Below, one piece after another: positions 17,417 to 26,274 of a stretch of 64,000 nucleotides of DNA (position 1 is the stretch's first letter; every line of letters begins with the position of its first letter). The DNA is taken from assembly GCF_003013395.1 (NCBI RefSeq), contig NZ_PXZM01000018.1:62001-126000 (forward strand), in the 5' to 3' direction. Made by a program: the position numbers and the translations under genes. The stretch is from Brevibacillus fortis. Lineage in GTDB: Bacteria; Bacillota; Bacilli; Brevibacillales; Brevibacillaceae. Below the pieces are notes generated by a model. It was not told where the DNA came from and searched no databases. It was given only the letters and a program-made list of their open reading frames with translations.

Positions 17417-18420
17417 AGCCAAGTGAATTGGTGGACGCTTTTGGTCGTGTCCATGACTATTTACGCATTTCGGTAACGGATCGTTGCAACTTGCGGTGTG
17501 TCTACTGCATGCCTGCTGATGGAATGGTATTTGAACCAGATGAAAATATCCTGTCATTGGACGAAATCACCGAGATTGTGAGGGTTTTGGCCGAAATGGG
17601 TGTCAAAAAAGTAAGGCTGACAGGTGGAGAACCATTGGTCCGCAAAGGAATCGAAAATTTGGTATCCGCGATAGCGGGCATTCCAGGCATCGAAGATATT
17701 GCGTTGACTACCAATGGTATTTTCTTGGCGAAAAAGGCCGAAAAATTGAAAGCAGCAGGCTTGAACCGTGTGAATATCAGTCTGGATACACTGAGAGCGG
17801 ATCGTTTTTCGCTCATTACCCGCGGTGGAGATGTCCACAGAGTAATGGAAAGCATAGCAGCATGCCAACAAGTAGGGATTGATCCTATTAAATTGAATGT
17901 TGTTCTTATGAAGGATATCAACGATGACGAAATTGAAGATTTTCTTCGTCTTACGATAGATAGCCATATACAAGTTCGATTTATAGAGTACATGCCGATC
18001 GGCCACAACGACATGAGATGGAAGCAATCTTATCTGCCATTGTCCACCGTATTGGAACGCTGTCATCAATTGGGTTGGAAAGTGACCGAGAGTCATAATG
18101 TGCAGGGCAACGGACCCGCACAGACTTTTCGAATGGAAGGCACGAAGGGGAGTTTTGGACTTATTCATCCCGTGAGTGATCATTTCTGCGAAACTTGTAA
18201 CCGGCTTCGTTTGACAGCGGATGGAAACATAAAGCCCTGCTTATATTGGTCGGATGAGTTTAACGTTCGTAAGTGCATTGGAGATGATGAAGCGGTACGA
18301 CAGCTCTTTTTCCGAGCATTGAATATCAAACCAAAGAATCACGAAATGGCTAAGGCTTTAGTTGATGAGAGTCAGTCACATGTACCAACAGGTAGGCGCA
18401 TGTCTCAAATTGGAGGGTAG
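17413..18420 (+). CDS. moaA: GTP 3',8-cyclase MoaA (radical SAM)
   Basis: This 335-residue enzyme catalyses the first step of molybdenum cofactor synthesis, GTP to cyclic pyranopterin precursor. The radical-SAM cluster motif CNLRCVYC lies at residues about 25-32. The C-terminal second 4Fe-4S site has CETCNRLRLTADG ... KPCLYW, and the protein ends in the conserved GG tail (QIGG) needed for catalysis. The start is GTG at 17413 with GGGGGAAGG upstream. It directly follows the formate dehydrogenase operons and precedes moeA by 11 nt, so the cofactor is made next to the enzymes that use it. Other moa/mob genes are not in the window. Confidence 0.96.
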   Translation: MKPSELVDAFGRVHDYLRISVTDRCNLRCVYCMPADGMVFEPDENILSLDEITEIVRVLAEMGVKKVRLTGGEPLVRKGIENLVSAIAGIPGIEDIALTTNGIFLAKKAEKLKAAGLNRVNISLDTLRADRFSLITRGGDVHRVMESIAACQQVGIDPIKLNVVLMKDINDDEIEDFLRLTIDSHIQVRFIEYMPIGHNDMRWKQSYLPLSTVLERCHQLGWKVTESHNVQGNGPAQTFRMEGTKGSFGLIHPVSDHFCETCNRLRLTADGNIKPCLYWSDEFNVRKCIGDDEAVRQLFFRALNIKPKNHEMAKALVDESQSHVPTGRRMSQIGG

Positions 18421-18431
18421 TGTAAACGAAC

Positions 18432-19694
18432 ATGGACAGAGTAGAAAACGTGAATCGATTTCGCCGAAATGCAGTTCAAGTCGTGGAAGCGCAGCACAGA
18501 ATTGAGCAGCATTTGAACCTTCTGGGTGTGGAAGAAGTCTCATTGGAAAATGCCTACAGTCGTACGTTGGCGGAAGATATGATTGCGCCTGACAACATGC
18601 CTCATTTCCGGCGTTCCGGGATGGATGGTTTCGCGATCATGTCCAGTTCTACTCGTGGAGCATCACCTGAATCTCCTGTTCTTTTGGAAGTGATCGACAA
18701 TATTCCGTGTGGCGCGCTTCCTACAAAAGAAATATCGCCAACTACTGCCTCGCGAATCATGACGGGTGCCATGGTACCTGTAAGAGCAGACGCAGTCATC
18801 ATGTTGGAAATGACAGAAGATTTCGAGGAGCAGGGCAAAACATACATTTCGATAAGAAAAGAGATCCTTCCTGGGCAGAATCTGACTCCGATTGGCCACG
18901 AAATCACAGAGGGCGAATGTGTCCTTCAAAAAGGTACAGAAATACTCGCTGGTGAGACCGCATTGTTGGCTACATTCGGTTTCTCTCGCGTCAAAGTATA
19001 CAGGCGCCCAACCATCGCGATTTTTGCGACAGGTTCAGAGCTTTTACCTGTAGATGCGTCACTTTGCCCAGGTAAAATTCGAAACAGTAACTCTTACATG
19101 CTGGCGGCACTAATTCGGGAGGCAGGAGGGATTCCGCTACTGATGGGCTCCATCCCAGACGATCCGGACCAAGCACAAACTCTTATTCTTAAAGCTTTTT
19201 CCGCTGCGGATTTCGTGATCACAACAGGTGGAGTATCGGTAGGAGACTACGATATTCTCGTAGATATATTTGAAAAATGGGAAGGGAAGGTCTTGTTTAA
19301 CAAAGTAGCGATGCGACCCGGAAGCCCTACGTCCGCAGGGGTTTGGAATGATCAATTTTTGTTTGCCTTGTCAGGTAATCCAGGAGCGTGCTTTGTTGGT
19401 TTTGAGCTGTTCGTTCGTCCCGTTATCTTGGGTATGCAGGGTATTCAACATCGTTACATGCGGGAAATTACTGCTTTCTTAGGCGAAGACTTTAAAAAGG
19501 TAAATGCGTATCCTCGCTATGTTCGCGGAAAGTCGTATGTAATCGATGGCAAGGTGTTCGTAAAGCCTGTCGGGATGGATCAATCAAGCGTTACGGTATC
19601 CATTAGAGATTCCGATTGCTTGATCAAGATTCCACCTGGAGGAAAGGGAATGCTACAGGGTGAACTTGTCTGTGCCTTGATGCTTAGAGGATAA
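18432..19694 (+). CDS. moeA: Molybdopterin molybdenumtransferase MoeA
   Basis: This 420-residue enzyme inserts molybdate into adenylated molybdopterin, the final step of Mo cofactor synthesis in the cytosol. Visible marks are the N-terminal RSGMDGFAI, the MoeA signature TTGGVSVGDYD near residue 263, FNKVAMRPGSPTSAG, and the conserved LSGNPGACFVGFE near residue 315. The C-terminal beta-barrel domain runs from about 345. The gene is co-directional with moaA and probably in the same transcript. Confidence 0.96.
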   Translation: MDRVENVNRFRRNAVQVVEAQHRIEQHLNLLGVEEVSLENAYSRTLAEDMIAPDNMPHFRRSGMDGFAIMSSSTRGASPESPVLLEVIDNIPCGALPTKEISPTTASRIMTGAMVPVRADAVIMLEMTEDFEEQGKTYISIRKEILPGQNLTPIGHEITEGECVLQKGTEILAGETALLATFGFSRVKVYRRPTIAIFATGSELLPVDASLCPGKIRNSNSYMLAALIREAGGIPLLMGSIPDDPDQAQTLILKAFSAADFVITTGGVSVGDYDILVDIFEKWEGKVLFNKVAMRPGSPTSAGVWNDQFLFALSGNPGACFVGFELFVRPVILGMQGIQHRYMREITAFLGEDFKKVNAYPRYVRGKSYVIDGKVFVKPVGMDQSSVTVSIRDSDCLIKIPPGGKGMLQGELVCALMLRG

Positions 19695-19806
19695 TACTCA
19701 CCTTGCGGGTGCTTTGGTGAAAGTAACGGCTGTCCATTGGAAATAATAGGTAGGGGAAGCGTATGTTGTAAGCGTGAACAGCCAGAAGCGAAGATATCCT
19801 TCTGAA

Positions 19807-19815
19807 TGGTACAAT
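19807..19815 (+). promoter_or_regulatory. Extended -10 of the uvrA2-like gene
   Basis: TGGTACAAT is an extended -10 (TACAAT at 19810-19815), about 44 nt before the start codon. The -35 region is poor. The element closely resembles that upstream of moaA. Confidence 0.45.
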
Positions 19816-19858
19816 GTAAAGATAAGTAGAAATGAATACTATCGGAAGGATGTTTGGC

Positions 19859-22111
19859 ATGAGCGAATCTAATCAGGAGTATATCGTAATCTCCGGTGCG
19901 AGGGAAAACAATCTCAAGAATGTATCCTTGCGCATTCCCAAGCGGAAAATTACGATCTTCACCGGTGTATCTGGATCTGGCAAGTCATCGATCGTCTTCG
20001 ATACGATCGCAGCAGAATCCACGCGATTGCTGAATGAGAACTTCAGCATGTTCGTGCGCAATTTCCTGCCCCGTTATCCGCAGCCGGATACGGACGCGAT
20101 CGAGAACCTAAGCATGGCGGTTATCGTGGACCAGAAGCGGCTGGGCGGCGGTTCCCATTCCACGATGGGCACGATTACCGATATTTCTCCCATTCTTCGC
20201 CTGTTCTTCTCCCGAATAGGTCAACCCAATGTTGGACAAGCGCATATGTTCTCCTTTAATGACCCCCAAGGCATGTGTCCCGAATGCAACGGGATCGGTC
20301 GCAGTCTGAGCGTCGACATGAGCAAGGCGCTGGATATGGAAAAGTCGTTGAATGAAGGGGCAATCATGCTGCCGGACTATAAGGTAGACGGCATGGAATG
20401 GAATATGCTTGTGCAGACGGGCTTCGATCCCGCCAAGAAGCTGAGCGATTATTCGGATGAAGAGCTTGAGCAGCTGTTGTACGCCAAGGCGAGGAAAGTG
20501 GAGATGCAATTCGCTGGGAAAGCCGTGAATATTACAGTAGAAGGCGTCATTGAGAAGTTCACCAACAAATACATCAAGCAGGATCTAAAGGCGAAATCTG
20601 AGCGTACACAAAAAGCGGTTGCGCCGTTCATTTCCGAAGGTTCTTGCTCCAGCTGTCATGGGGCAAGACTCAATCAGGCCGCACTGAACTGCAAAATCAA
20701 TGGCCTCAACATTGCAGAGATGTCTTCTATGGAGGTCGGTCGGCTCATCCGCGTCATTCAGGAGATTGACGATTCGGTCGCCGCACCGATGGTCAAGTCG
20801 CTGACGGAACGGTTGCAGCATCTAGTGGATATCGGACTAGACTACTTGACGCTAGATCGTGAGACGGATACCTTGTCCGGCGGCGAATCGCAGCGTGTCA
20901 AGATGGTGAAGCATCTGAGCGGCAGTCTGGTGGATGTTACTTACATTTTTGATGAGCCCAGCGTTGGTTTACACCCCCGTGATGTGCACCGGTTAAATGA
21001 ATTGCTTCAGAAGCTGCGCGACAAAGGCAATACCGTCATTGTCGTCGAGCATGATCCCGATGTGATCAAGGTGGCAGATTATATCGTCGACGTCGGGCCG
21101 CATGCCGGCAGCCACGGTGGTACCATCGTGTATGAAGGTAGCTTCGAAGGTCTGCTGGACTCAGGGACACTGACAGGCACCCATATGAAGCGGCCGCTCC
21201 AACTGAAGGAAGATTCCAGGAAGCCGTCCGGCAAGCTGTCCATCGAGGATGCCACACTGCACAACTTGCGGAACGTGAGTGTTGATATTCCAACCGGAGT
21301 GCTGACCGTAGTTACGGGTGTCGCCGGCTCAGGCAAGAGTACGCTGATTAACGAAGTATTCCTTAGCAACCATCCAGATGCGATCGTCATCGACCAATCG
21401 GCGGTAGGCGTATCAACACGCTCGAATCCCGCGACCTACACAGGGATCATGGATGATGTACGCAAGGCGTTTGCTTCCGCGAACAAGGTCAACCAAGGCT
21501 TGTTCAGCTTCAACTCCAAGGGGGCTTGCGAGAACTGCCAAGGGCTGGGTGTTGTGTATACAGACCTTGCATTCCTGGAAAGCGTCAAGCTGCCATGCGA
21601 AATATGCGGAGGTAGACGGTTCAAGGAAGAGGTACTTGCATACAAGCTAAACGGCAAGTCAATTGCAGAAGTGCTGGAGATGACGGTGGAGCAGGCATTG
21701 GAATTTTTTGAGCTAAAAGAGGTTGTGCGGAAGCTTCAGGCGATGAGTGATGTGGGGCTGAACTATATTACACTCGGCCAGCCACTCAGCACACTTTCAG
21801 GCGGGGAATGCCAGCGCATCAAGCTGGCAAGCGAACTGCATAAGAAGGGCAGCATCTACGTGATGGACGAGCCAACAACTGGCCTACATATGTCAGATAT
21901 CGGTCACCTTCTGGGGATCATGAACCGCCTCGTGGATGCCGGCAATACGGTAATCGTCATCGAGCACAACCTTGATGTGATCAGCCAAGCGGATTGGATT
22001 ATCGATATGGGACCGGACGGAGGCAGCAACGGCGGTCAGGTGGTCTTCGAGGGCACACCTCCGCAAATCATCCATGCGGAACAGTCGATCACTGGAAGAT
22101 ATTTGAAGTAA
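19859..22111 (+). CDS. UvrA2-like ABC ATPase (short UvrA paralog)
   Basis: This 750-residue protein has two UvrA-type ATPase halves with Walker A motifs (GVSGSGKSS near residue 40 and GVAGSGKST near 485), signatures LSGGESQRVKM and LSGGECQRIKL, and Walker B (IFDEPSVGLHP, VMDEPTTGLH). Zinc-finger cysteine pairs are CPEC/CSSC in the first half and CENC/CEIC in the second. It is about 200 residues shorter than the true nucleotide-excision UvrA, as in UvrA2/DrrC-like proteins, which lack the UvrB-contact region and are often linked to DNA-damaging drug tolerance. The start at 19859 has GGAAGG 9 nt upstream. Its codon use looks richer in GC third positions than that of its neighbours, which may mean transfer. 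No partner gene is present. Confidence 0.85.
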   Translation: MSESNQEYIVISGARENNLKNVSLRIPKRKITIFTGVSGSGKSSIVFDTIAAESTRLLNENFSMFVRNFLPRYPQPDTDAIENLSMAVIVDQKRLGGGSHSTMGTITDISPILRLFFSRIGQPNVGQAHMFSFNDPQGMCPECNGIGRSLSVDMSKALDMEKSLNEGAIMLPDYKVDGMEWNMLVQTGFDPAKKLSDYSDEELEQLLYAKARKVEMQFAGKAVNITVEGVIEKFTNKYIKQDLKAKSERTQKAVAPFISEGSCSSCHGARLNQAALNCKINGLNIAEMSSMEVGRLIRVIQEIDDSVAAPMVKSLTERLQHLVDIGLDYLTLDRETDTLSGGESQRVKMVKHLSGSLVDVTYIFDEPSVGLHPRDVHRLNELLQKLRDKGNTVIVVEHDPDVIKVADYIVDVGPHAGSHGGTIVYEGSFEGLLDSGTLTGTHMKRPLQLKEDSRKPSGKLSIEDATLHNLRNVSVDIPTGVLTVVTGVAGSGKSTLINEVFLSNHPDAIVIDQSAVGVSTRSNPATYTGIMDDVRKAFASANKVNQGLFSFNSKGACENCQGLGVVYTDLAFLESVKLPCEICGGRRFKEEVLAYKLNGKSIAEVLEMTVEQALEFFELKEVVRKLQAMSDVGLNYITLGQPLSTLSGGECQRIKLASELHKKGSIYVMDEPTTGLHMSDIGHLLGIMNRLVDAGNTVIVIEHNLDVISQADWIIDMGPDGGSNGGQVVFEGTPPQIIHAEQSITGRYLK

Positions 22112-22138
22112 TGCATCAAATCCACTTAACGAATTCAG

Positions 22139-22169
22139 ATCTCCTCATGGGAAACCGGAGGAGATTTTT
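22139..22169 (+). terminator. Intrinsic terminator after the uvrA2-like gene
   Basis: ATCTCCTC (22139-22146) pairs with GAGGAGAT (22158-22165), followed by TTTTT. It is 27 nt after the stop codon. Confidence 0.8.
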
Positions 22170-22208
22170 GTTATGCCAGAAACAAATGTCAGAAAATAAA
22201 AAATAATC

Positions 22209-22237
22209 TTGACATTGAATCGGATGATTAGTAAATT
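22209..22237 (+). promoter_or_regulatory. Sigma-A promoter of the TetR/acyl-CoA operon
   Basis: TTGACA (22209-22214) and TAAATT (22232-22237) are spaced by exactly 17 bp. The leader to the TTG start is about 120 nt. Confidence 0.7.
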
Positions 22238-22255
22238 GGTGATTACAAGTAACCT

Positions 22256-22272
22256 ATCGATCGATCGATCGA
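22256..22272. repeat. Tandem ATCG repeat, self-complementary; candidate TetR operator
   Basis: Four tandem ATCG units form a self-complementary tract about 20 bp downstream of the -10, overlapping the expected early transcribed region. The position suits repression by the TetR protein encoded directly downstream. The link is inferred. Confidence 0.4.
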
Positions 22273-22366
22273 CAAAACCCAAAAAGCAGATGGGTAGCCG
22301 CTACAACTAACTGGACTTGTGAGACTCTAGTTTCCTGCAATCATCAGTAGAAAGGAGCGCGCTTTT

Positions 22367-23029
22367 TTGACGAAAGAAAAAATATTTCAAGCAGCATTAC
22401 GGCTATTCGCAAGAAAAGGTTTTGAAGCAACCAGCATACGTGATATTGCTCTAGAAGCAGAGGTAACCTCCTCCACCCTCTATCATTACATGAAAACAAA
22501 AGAGGATCTGCTCGTTGCCATCATGCAAGAAGGGTTACAGACCCTTCTTGGAAATGCAAAGGAAGTGCTCGCTGAGCTTGAAGCGCCCGAACAACAATTG
22601 GCAGCGTTTGTACAGCTTCATGTTACCAGCCATGCCATTAACAAGCTAACAGCGCTAGTAGTAGATACCGAGTTCCGTGCGCTGACAGGAAATACGCGCG
22701 TAGAAATTGCCAGGTTGCGCAGTGAATATGAGCTCCTCTGGCAGCGTATTTTAACGGGCGGATTAGAGGGGGGCGTATTTGCGATAGAAAATACCAAGCT
22801 TGCCGTCCTGGCTTTGCTTCAAATGTGCACGGGTGTCGCCCATTGGTACTCGCCCGATGGCCCAAATTCATTGGAAGAAATCAGCTTGAATTTTTCCGAT
22901 ATGGCGCTTGCACTCGTTCAGGCAAAGCGAAACGGTCAGCAACTGACTGTCTCCGATTTGGATCTGCCTGAACCCGCTCGTTTTTTTACGAAACCATGGC
23001 TGGGGGCTGCTGCGCATGAACATTCTTGA
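22367..23029 (+). CDS. TetR/AcrR family transcriptional regulator
   Basis: This 220-residue protein begins at a TTG with AAAGGAG 10 nt upstream. The N-terminal HTH is typical of TetR: KIFQAALRLFARKGFEATS then IRDIALEAEVTSSTLYHYMKTKEDLL (recognition helix around residues 35-45). The C-terminal ligand domain is helical and resembles regulators of fatty-acid or acyl-CoA metabolism. It is the first gene of a long co-directional block with an acyl-CoA ligase and an enoyl-CoA hydratase, so an acyl-CoA ligand is plausible. Its 3' end overlaps the next start by 14 nt. Confidence 0.88.
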   Translation: MTKEKIFQAALRLFARKGFEATSIRDIALEAEVTSSTLYHYMKTKEDLLVAIMQEGLQTLLGNAKEVLAELEAPEQQLAAFVQLHVTSHAINKLTALVVDTEFRALTGNTRVEIARLRSEYELLWQRILTGGLEGGVFAIENTKLAVLALLQMCTGVAHWYSPDGPNSLEEISLNFSDMALALVQAKRNGQQLTVSDLDLPEPARFFTKPWLGAAAHEHS

Positions 23030-23900
23030 TGCCCGTGTCCGCTTGCCACAGCAGTTCCGCGAGGCACGCATAGGTGAAATGCGAAATGAGTACGTCGCTC
23101 AATATGATGCGGTGTTACAAGTAAGCTCGACTATCGCGAAAACGCTCGACGATTTGATTCAAGAAATGAAAGAATCAGGAGTAGACCACGCCATTATGCA
23201 TGCAGAATACGAATTCGGCGAGGATGGGGATGCACTGAATGAAGCATTGGCAAAAGTCATATCAGATCACACCGAGCTCTTCTCAGGATTCGGTACGATT
23301 TCAATGGAGCATTTCAGACCGATGCGCGCTGTCCAACAAGTGAGCCGCATCAGAGAGCTGGGCTTTCTGGGAGTAAACATCCAGCCTGCATTTTTTGAGA
23401 TGCCGATCGATGATCGCAAATTATATCCCGTATACGCAAAGGCTGCCGAGTTAGGCTTGGCAGTAGCCATTCATACGGGAATTAATTATTCGATGATTCA
23501 TCCCATCCGGAATGAACACCCGCTGTTGCTGGATCAAGTCGCCTGTGATTTTTCAGAATTAACATTGATCGCGTGTCATGGGGGGTGGCCCTGGGTGCCT
23601 GAAATGGTTGCCGTAGCGCGCAAGCACCCCAATGTTCTGATAGATTTGGGCGGGCTTTCTCCAAAGTATTTGGGGGTGCATGGAGCAGGGTGGGAGATGA
23701 TGTACAGGTTAGCAAACAACCTCTTGCAAGATCAAATCCTCTTTGCAACAGACTGGCCTGTGTTTCCTCTGAAACGCGCGATTGCAGAATGGAAGGAATT
23801 AAGCATAAAGCCCGAGGTGCTAGAAAAGGTGCTCGGTTCGAATGCAAAAGCATTGTTTTCCAAAATAAAGGCGGAGGTAAAAAAGAATGACAACACGTAA
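23016..23900 (+). CDS. Amidohydrolase-2 family protein with atypical metal site
   Basis: This 294-residue protein has the TIM-barrel pattern of the amidohydrolase-2 family, which includes ACMSD-like and resorcylate-type decarboxylases. Later metal and catalytic positions are present: His in VAIHTG near residue 155, His in IACHGGWP near 189, Asp in FATDWPVFP near 249. The usual N-terminal DxHxH is LDARVRLP here, so both strand-1 histidines are missing. The protein may bind metal differently or have a non-hydrolytic role. It overlaps the TetR gene before it and the hydratase gene after it, indicating one operon. Decarboxylation or hydrolysis of a carboxylated intermediate is a guess. Confidence 0.75.
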   Translation: MNILDARVRLPQQFREARIGEMRNEYVAQYDAVLQVSSTIAKTLDDLIQEMKESGVDHAIMHAEYEFGEDGDALNEALAKVISDHTELFSGFGTISMEHFRPMRAVQQVSRIRELGFLGVNIQPAFFEMPIDDRKLYPVYAKAAELGLAVAIHTGINYSMIHPIRNEHPLLLDQVACDFSELTLIACHGGWPWVPEMVAVARKHPNVLIDLGGLSPKYLGVHGAGWEMMYRLANNLLQDQILFATDWPVFPLKRAIAEWKELSIKPEVLEKVLGSNAKALFSKIKAEVKKNDNT

Positions 23901-24657
23901 GGCGGTGGTAGAGTGTGAGATCCATCAAGAGATAGGCTGGATTTACCTGAATCGCCCCGAGCGGTTAAATGCGGTGATTCCACAATTGGTAGAGGAGCTG
24001 TATGGATCGCTCGATAAGTTGGAACGGGCAGGAGTAAGGGCAGCAATCCTGGCTGGCCGCGGGAATGCATTTTGTGCAGGACATGATTTGCGTCATGAAG
24101 AAAAGCCTGCAAATGAGGCTGAGCTCCGTTATAATATACAGAAAATTCAGGATATAACACGAAAGATCCAGCGTGTTCCTTTCCCGGTGATCGCTGCGGT
24201 CCATGGTTATGCATTAGGAGCAGGGTGTGAGTTTGCGCTCGGATGCGATTTGATCATCGCCGCTCAAGATGCCGAATTCGGCTTTCCGGAAGTGAGTGTG
24301 GGACTTAGTGTTACCGGAGGAATCTCGCATATCCTTCCCATCGCGATTGGACTGGTCCGGGCGAAAGAATTGCTGTTTTCGGGCGAAAGGTTTGGTGCAT
24401 CGCAAGCACTGCATCTAGGACTCATCAACAAGGTAGTGGATCATAAAGTGTTAGCTGAAGAAGCTGACAAGTGTGCGAAACGGTTAGCTGAGCTCCCGCA
24501 AGTAGCGCTTGCAAAAGCCAAATTTGCGCTAAATCGCGGGGCACAATGCGATCTGGAGGCGGCTTTTGAATTGGAGATCGAGCATGCGCTGGCAACTGTG
24601 CAAACGATCGAATCCAAGCAGGCGGCTGAATGGTTCCGAAAAAAAGGATCGGTATAG
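23887..24657 (+). CDS. Enoyl-CoA hydratase/isomerase family protein
   Basis: This 256-residue crotonase-fold protein has the oxyanion-hole segment NAFCAGHDLR near residue 60 and the second glycine-rich oxyanion loop GYALGAGCEFALGCDL near 105. Both catalytic glutamates of true hydratases seem present (Glu in GAGCEF and Glu in FGFPEVSVGL), which supports a hydratase over other crotonases. Its start overlaps the amidohydrolase gene by 14 nt, and the CoA ligase gene follows, so it probably acts on the CoA ester that ligase makes. Confidence 0.9.
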   Translation: MTTRKAVVECEIHQEIGWIYLNRPERLNAVIPQLVEELYGSLDKLERAGVRAAILAGRGNAFCAGHDLRHEEKPANEAELRYNIQKIQDITRKIQRVPFPVIAAVHGYALGAGCEFALGCDLIIAAQDAEFGFPEVSVGLSVTGGISHILPIAIGLVRAKELLFSGERFGASQALHLGLINKVVDHKVLAEEADKCAKRLAELPQVALAKAKFALNRGAQCDLEAAFELEIEHALATVQTIESKQAAEWFRKKGSV

Positions 24658-24677
24658 AGAAGGAGGGCTGAAACCTT

Positions 24678-26249
24678 TTGGACATGCAAGAAATCAAGTC
24701 TTTGACGGCACGGGCGGCCAAACGATGGGGAGAAAAAATCGGGCTTGTCTTTGATGAATGGAATGAACAACTGTCATTTAAGGAGATAGAAGACCGTTCC
24801 AACCAGATCGCCAACATGCTCCAAGTGCTGGGCGTAGGCTATGGGGATCGGGTAGCCGTCATGCTGAGGAACCAGCCGGAATTCCCGCTTACCTGGCTGG
24901 CGTTGGCAAAACTGGGCGCGACTATAGTGCCGATAAATGTAAATTACAAAGAGTACGATGCACAGTATATCCTCCACCACTCCGAAGCAATCGTTATTGT
25001 AACTTCACAAGAGTTTATATCCCTGCTACAGAAGATCAGACCTTCCTTACAAACCCTCAAAACAATCCTCTCAGTAGACCAATCAGACGATCCCAACATT
25101 GTCGATTTCAGAACGATGTGTGAAACAGCGCCCACGACTCCAACAGCGCTTACCGTTTTTCCTGAAACTTTAGTCAACATCCAATATACATCCGGCACGA
25201 CAGGCTTCCCCAAGGGGTGTATGCTTTCACATGAATATTGGCTCACCATAGCAAGAAAGATGGTCGAGCAGCATCCCAATTTGACCAATTCAGATGTACT
25301 GTTAACGGCGCAGCCCTTTTATTATATGGACCCGCAATGGAATTTGCTGGGTGCGATCGCTGTGGGGGCACAGCTTGTGGTTCTCGATCGATTTCATCCC
25401 TCTACATTTTGGAAGAAAGTACGACAATATGGCGTTACCTTTTTCTACTGCCTGGGGATCATGCCCACGCTAATGGTCAAAGCACCACGCTCGCCATTAG
25501 ACAGGGAAAATAACGTTCGCACCATCCTTTGCTCGGCCATTCCCCCGCATCTGCACCGCGAATTGGAAGAGCGATGGGGCGCGCCATGGTATGAGGTTTT
25601 TGGCATGACAGAAACAGGTGGAGATATTTCGGTAAAACCACAAGATCATGACCGATTGCTCGGAACAGGCTGCATCGGAAACCCGGATAAAGACCGGACT
25701 GTCCGCATTGTTGATATTCACAACCGCCCCGTTTCGAGGGGCGAGGTAGGCGAGCTTCTCCTACGGGGCTTGGGGATGATGGATGGCTACTATAAAGATC
25801 CTGATGCGACTTGCGCTGCCTTTCAGGGCGGCTGGTTCCACACCGGAGATTTGGTGCGAATGGACGAAGACGGATACATCTATTATGTCGGCAGAAAAAA
25901 GGAGATGATTCGCCGGAGCGGGGAAAATATTTCGGCTGCTGAGGTTGAGGAAGTCATGAAAATGCATCCGGCTGTGCAATTTGCTGCCTGCCTTCCAGTG
26001 AAAGACGAAATACGCGGGGAAGAAATCAAGGCATACGTGGTAGTGAAAGCGGGCCAAACGGTGCCTCCTCATGAATTGATCTCTTATTGCACCGAGCATC
26101 TTGCTTACTACAAGGTTCCACGATATTGGGAATACCGCAGTGAATTGCCTCGTACCCCATCTGAGCGTATAGCCAAGCATGTACTGGCGAACGAAAAAGC
26201 AGATCTTCGCATCGGTTCCTATGATCGCATGGATGATAGCTGGAGATAA
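24678..26249 (+). CDS. Acyl-CoA synthetase (AMP-dependent ligase)
   Basis: This 523-residue ANL-superfamily enzyme activates a carboxylic acid with ATP and CoA. Core motifs are visible: the P-loop YTSGTTGFPKG near residue 170, FGMTETGGDIS near 307, the hinge YYVGRKKEMIRRSGEN near 398, and a C-terminal subdomain. A TTG at 24678 is taken as start because AAGGAGGG lies 11 nt upstream; an ATG two codons later is equally possible. The sequence resembles medium-chain or aromatic and crotonobetaine/carnitine-type ligases, but the acid cannot be named from motifs. Neighbours suggest it feeds an enoyl-CoA hydratase. Confidence 0.9.
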   Translation: MDMQEIKSLTARAAKRWGEKIGLVFDEWNEQLSFKEIEDRSNQIANMLQVLGVGYGDRVAVMLRNQPEFPLTWLALAKLGATIVPINVNYKEYDAQYILHHSEAIVIVTSQEFISLLQKIRPSLQTLKTILSVDQSDDPNIVDFRTMCETAPTTPTALTVFPETLVNIQYTSGTTGFPKGCMLSHEYWLTIARKMVEQHPNLTNSDVLLTAQPFYYMDPQWNLLGAIAVGAQLVVLDRFHPSTFWKKVRQYGVTFFYCLGIMPTLMVKAPRSPLDRENNVRTILCSAIPPHLHRELEERWGAPWYEVFGMTETGGDISVKPQDHDRLLGTGCIGNPDKDRTVRIVDIHNRPVSRGEVGELLLRGLGMMDGYYKDPDATCAAFQGGWFHTGDLVRMDEDGYIYYVGRKKEMIRRSGENISAAEVEEVMKMHPAVQFAACLPVKDEIRGEEIKAYVVVKAGQTVPPHELISYCTEHLAYYKVPRYWEYRSELPRTPSERIAKHVLANEKADLRIGSYDRMDDSWR

Positions 26250-26274
26250 CAGGCAAATGGAGAGGAAGATATGG

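Noticed and set aside
23482-24214. Minus-strand frames opposite the amidohydrolase and hydratase genes
   Set aside because: They have no family features and mirror the codon structure of well-supported plus-strand genes.
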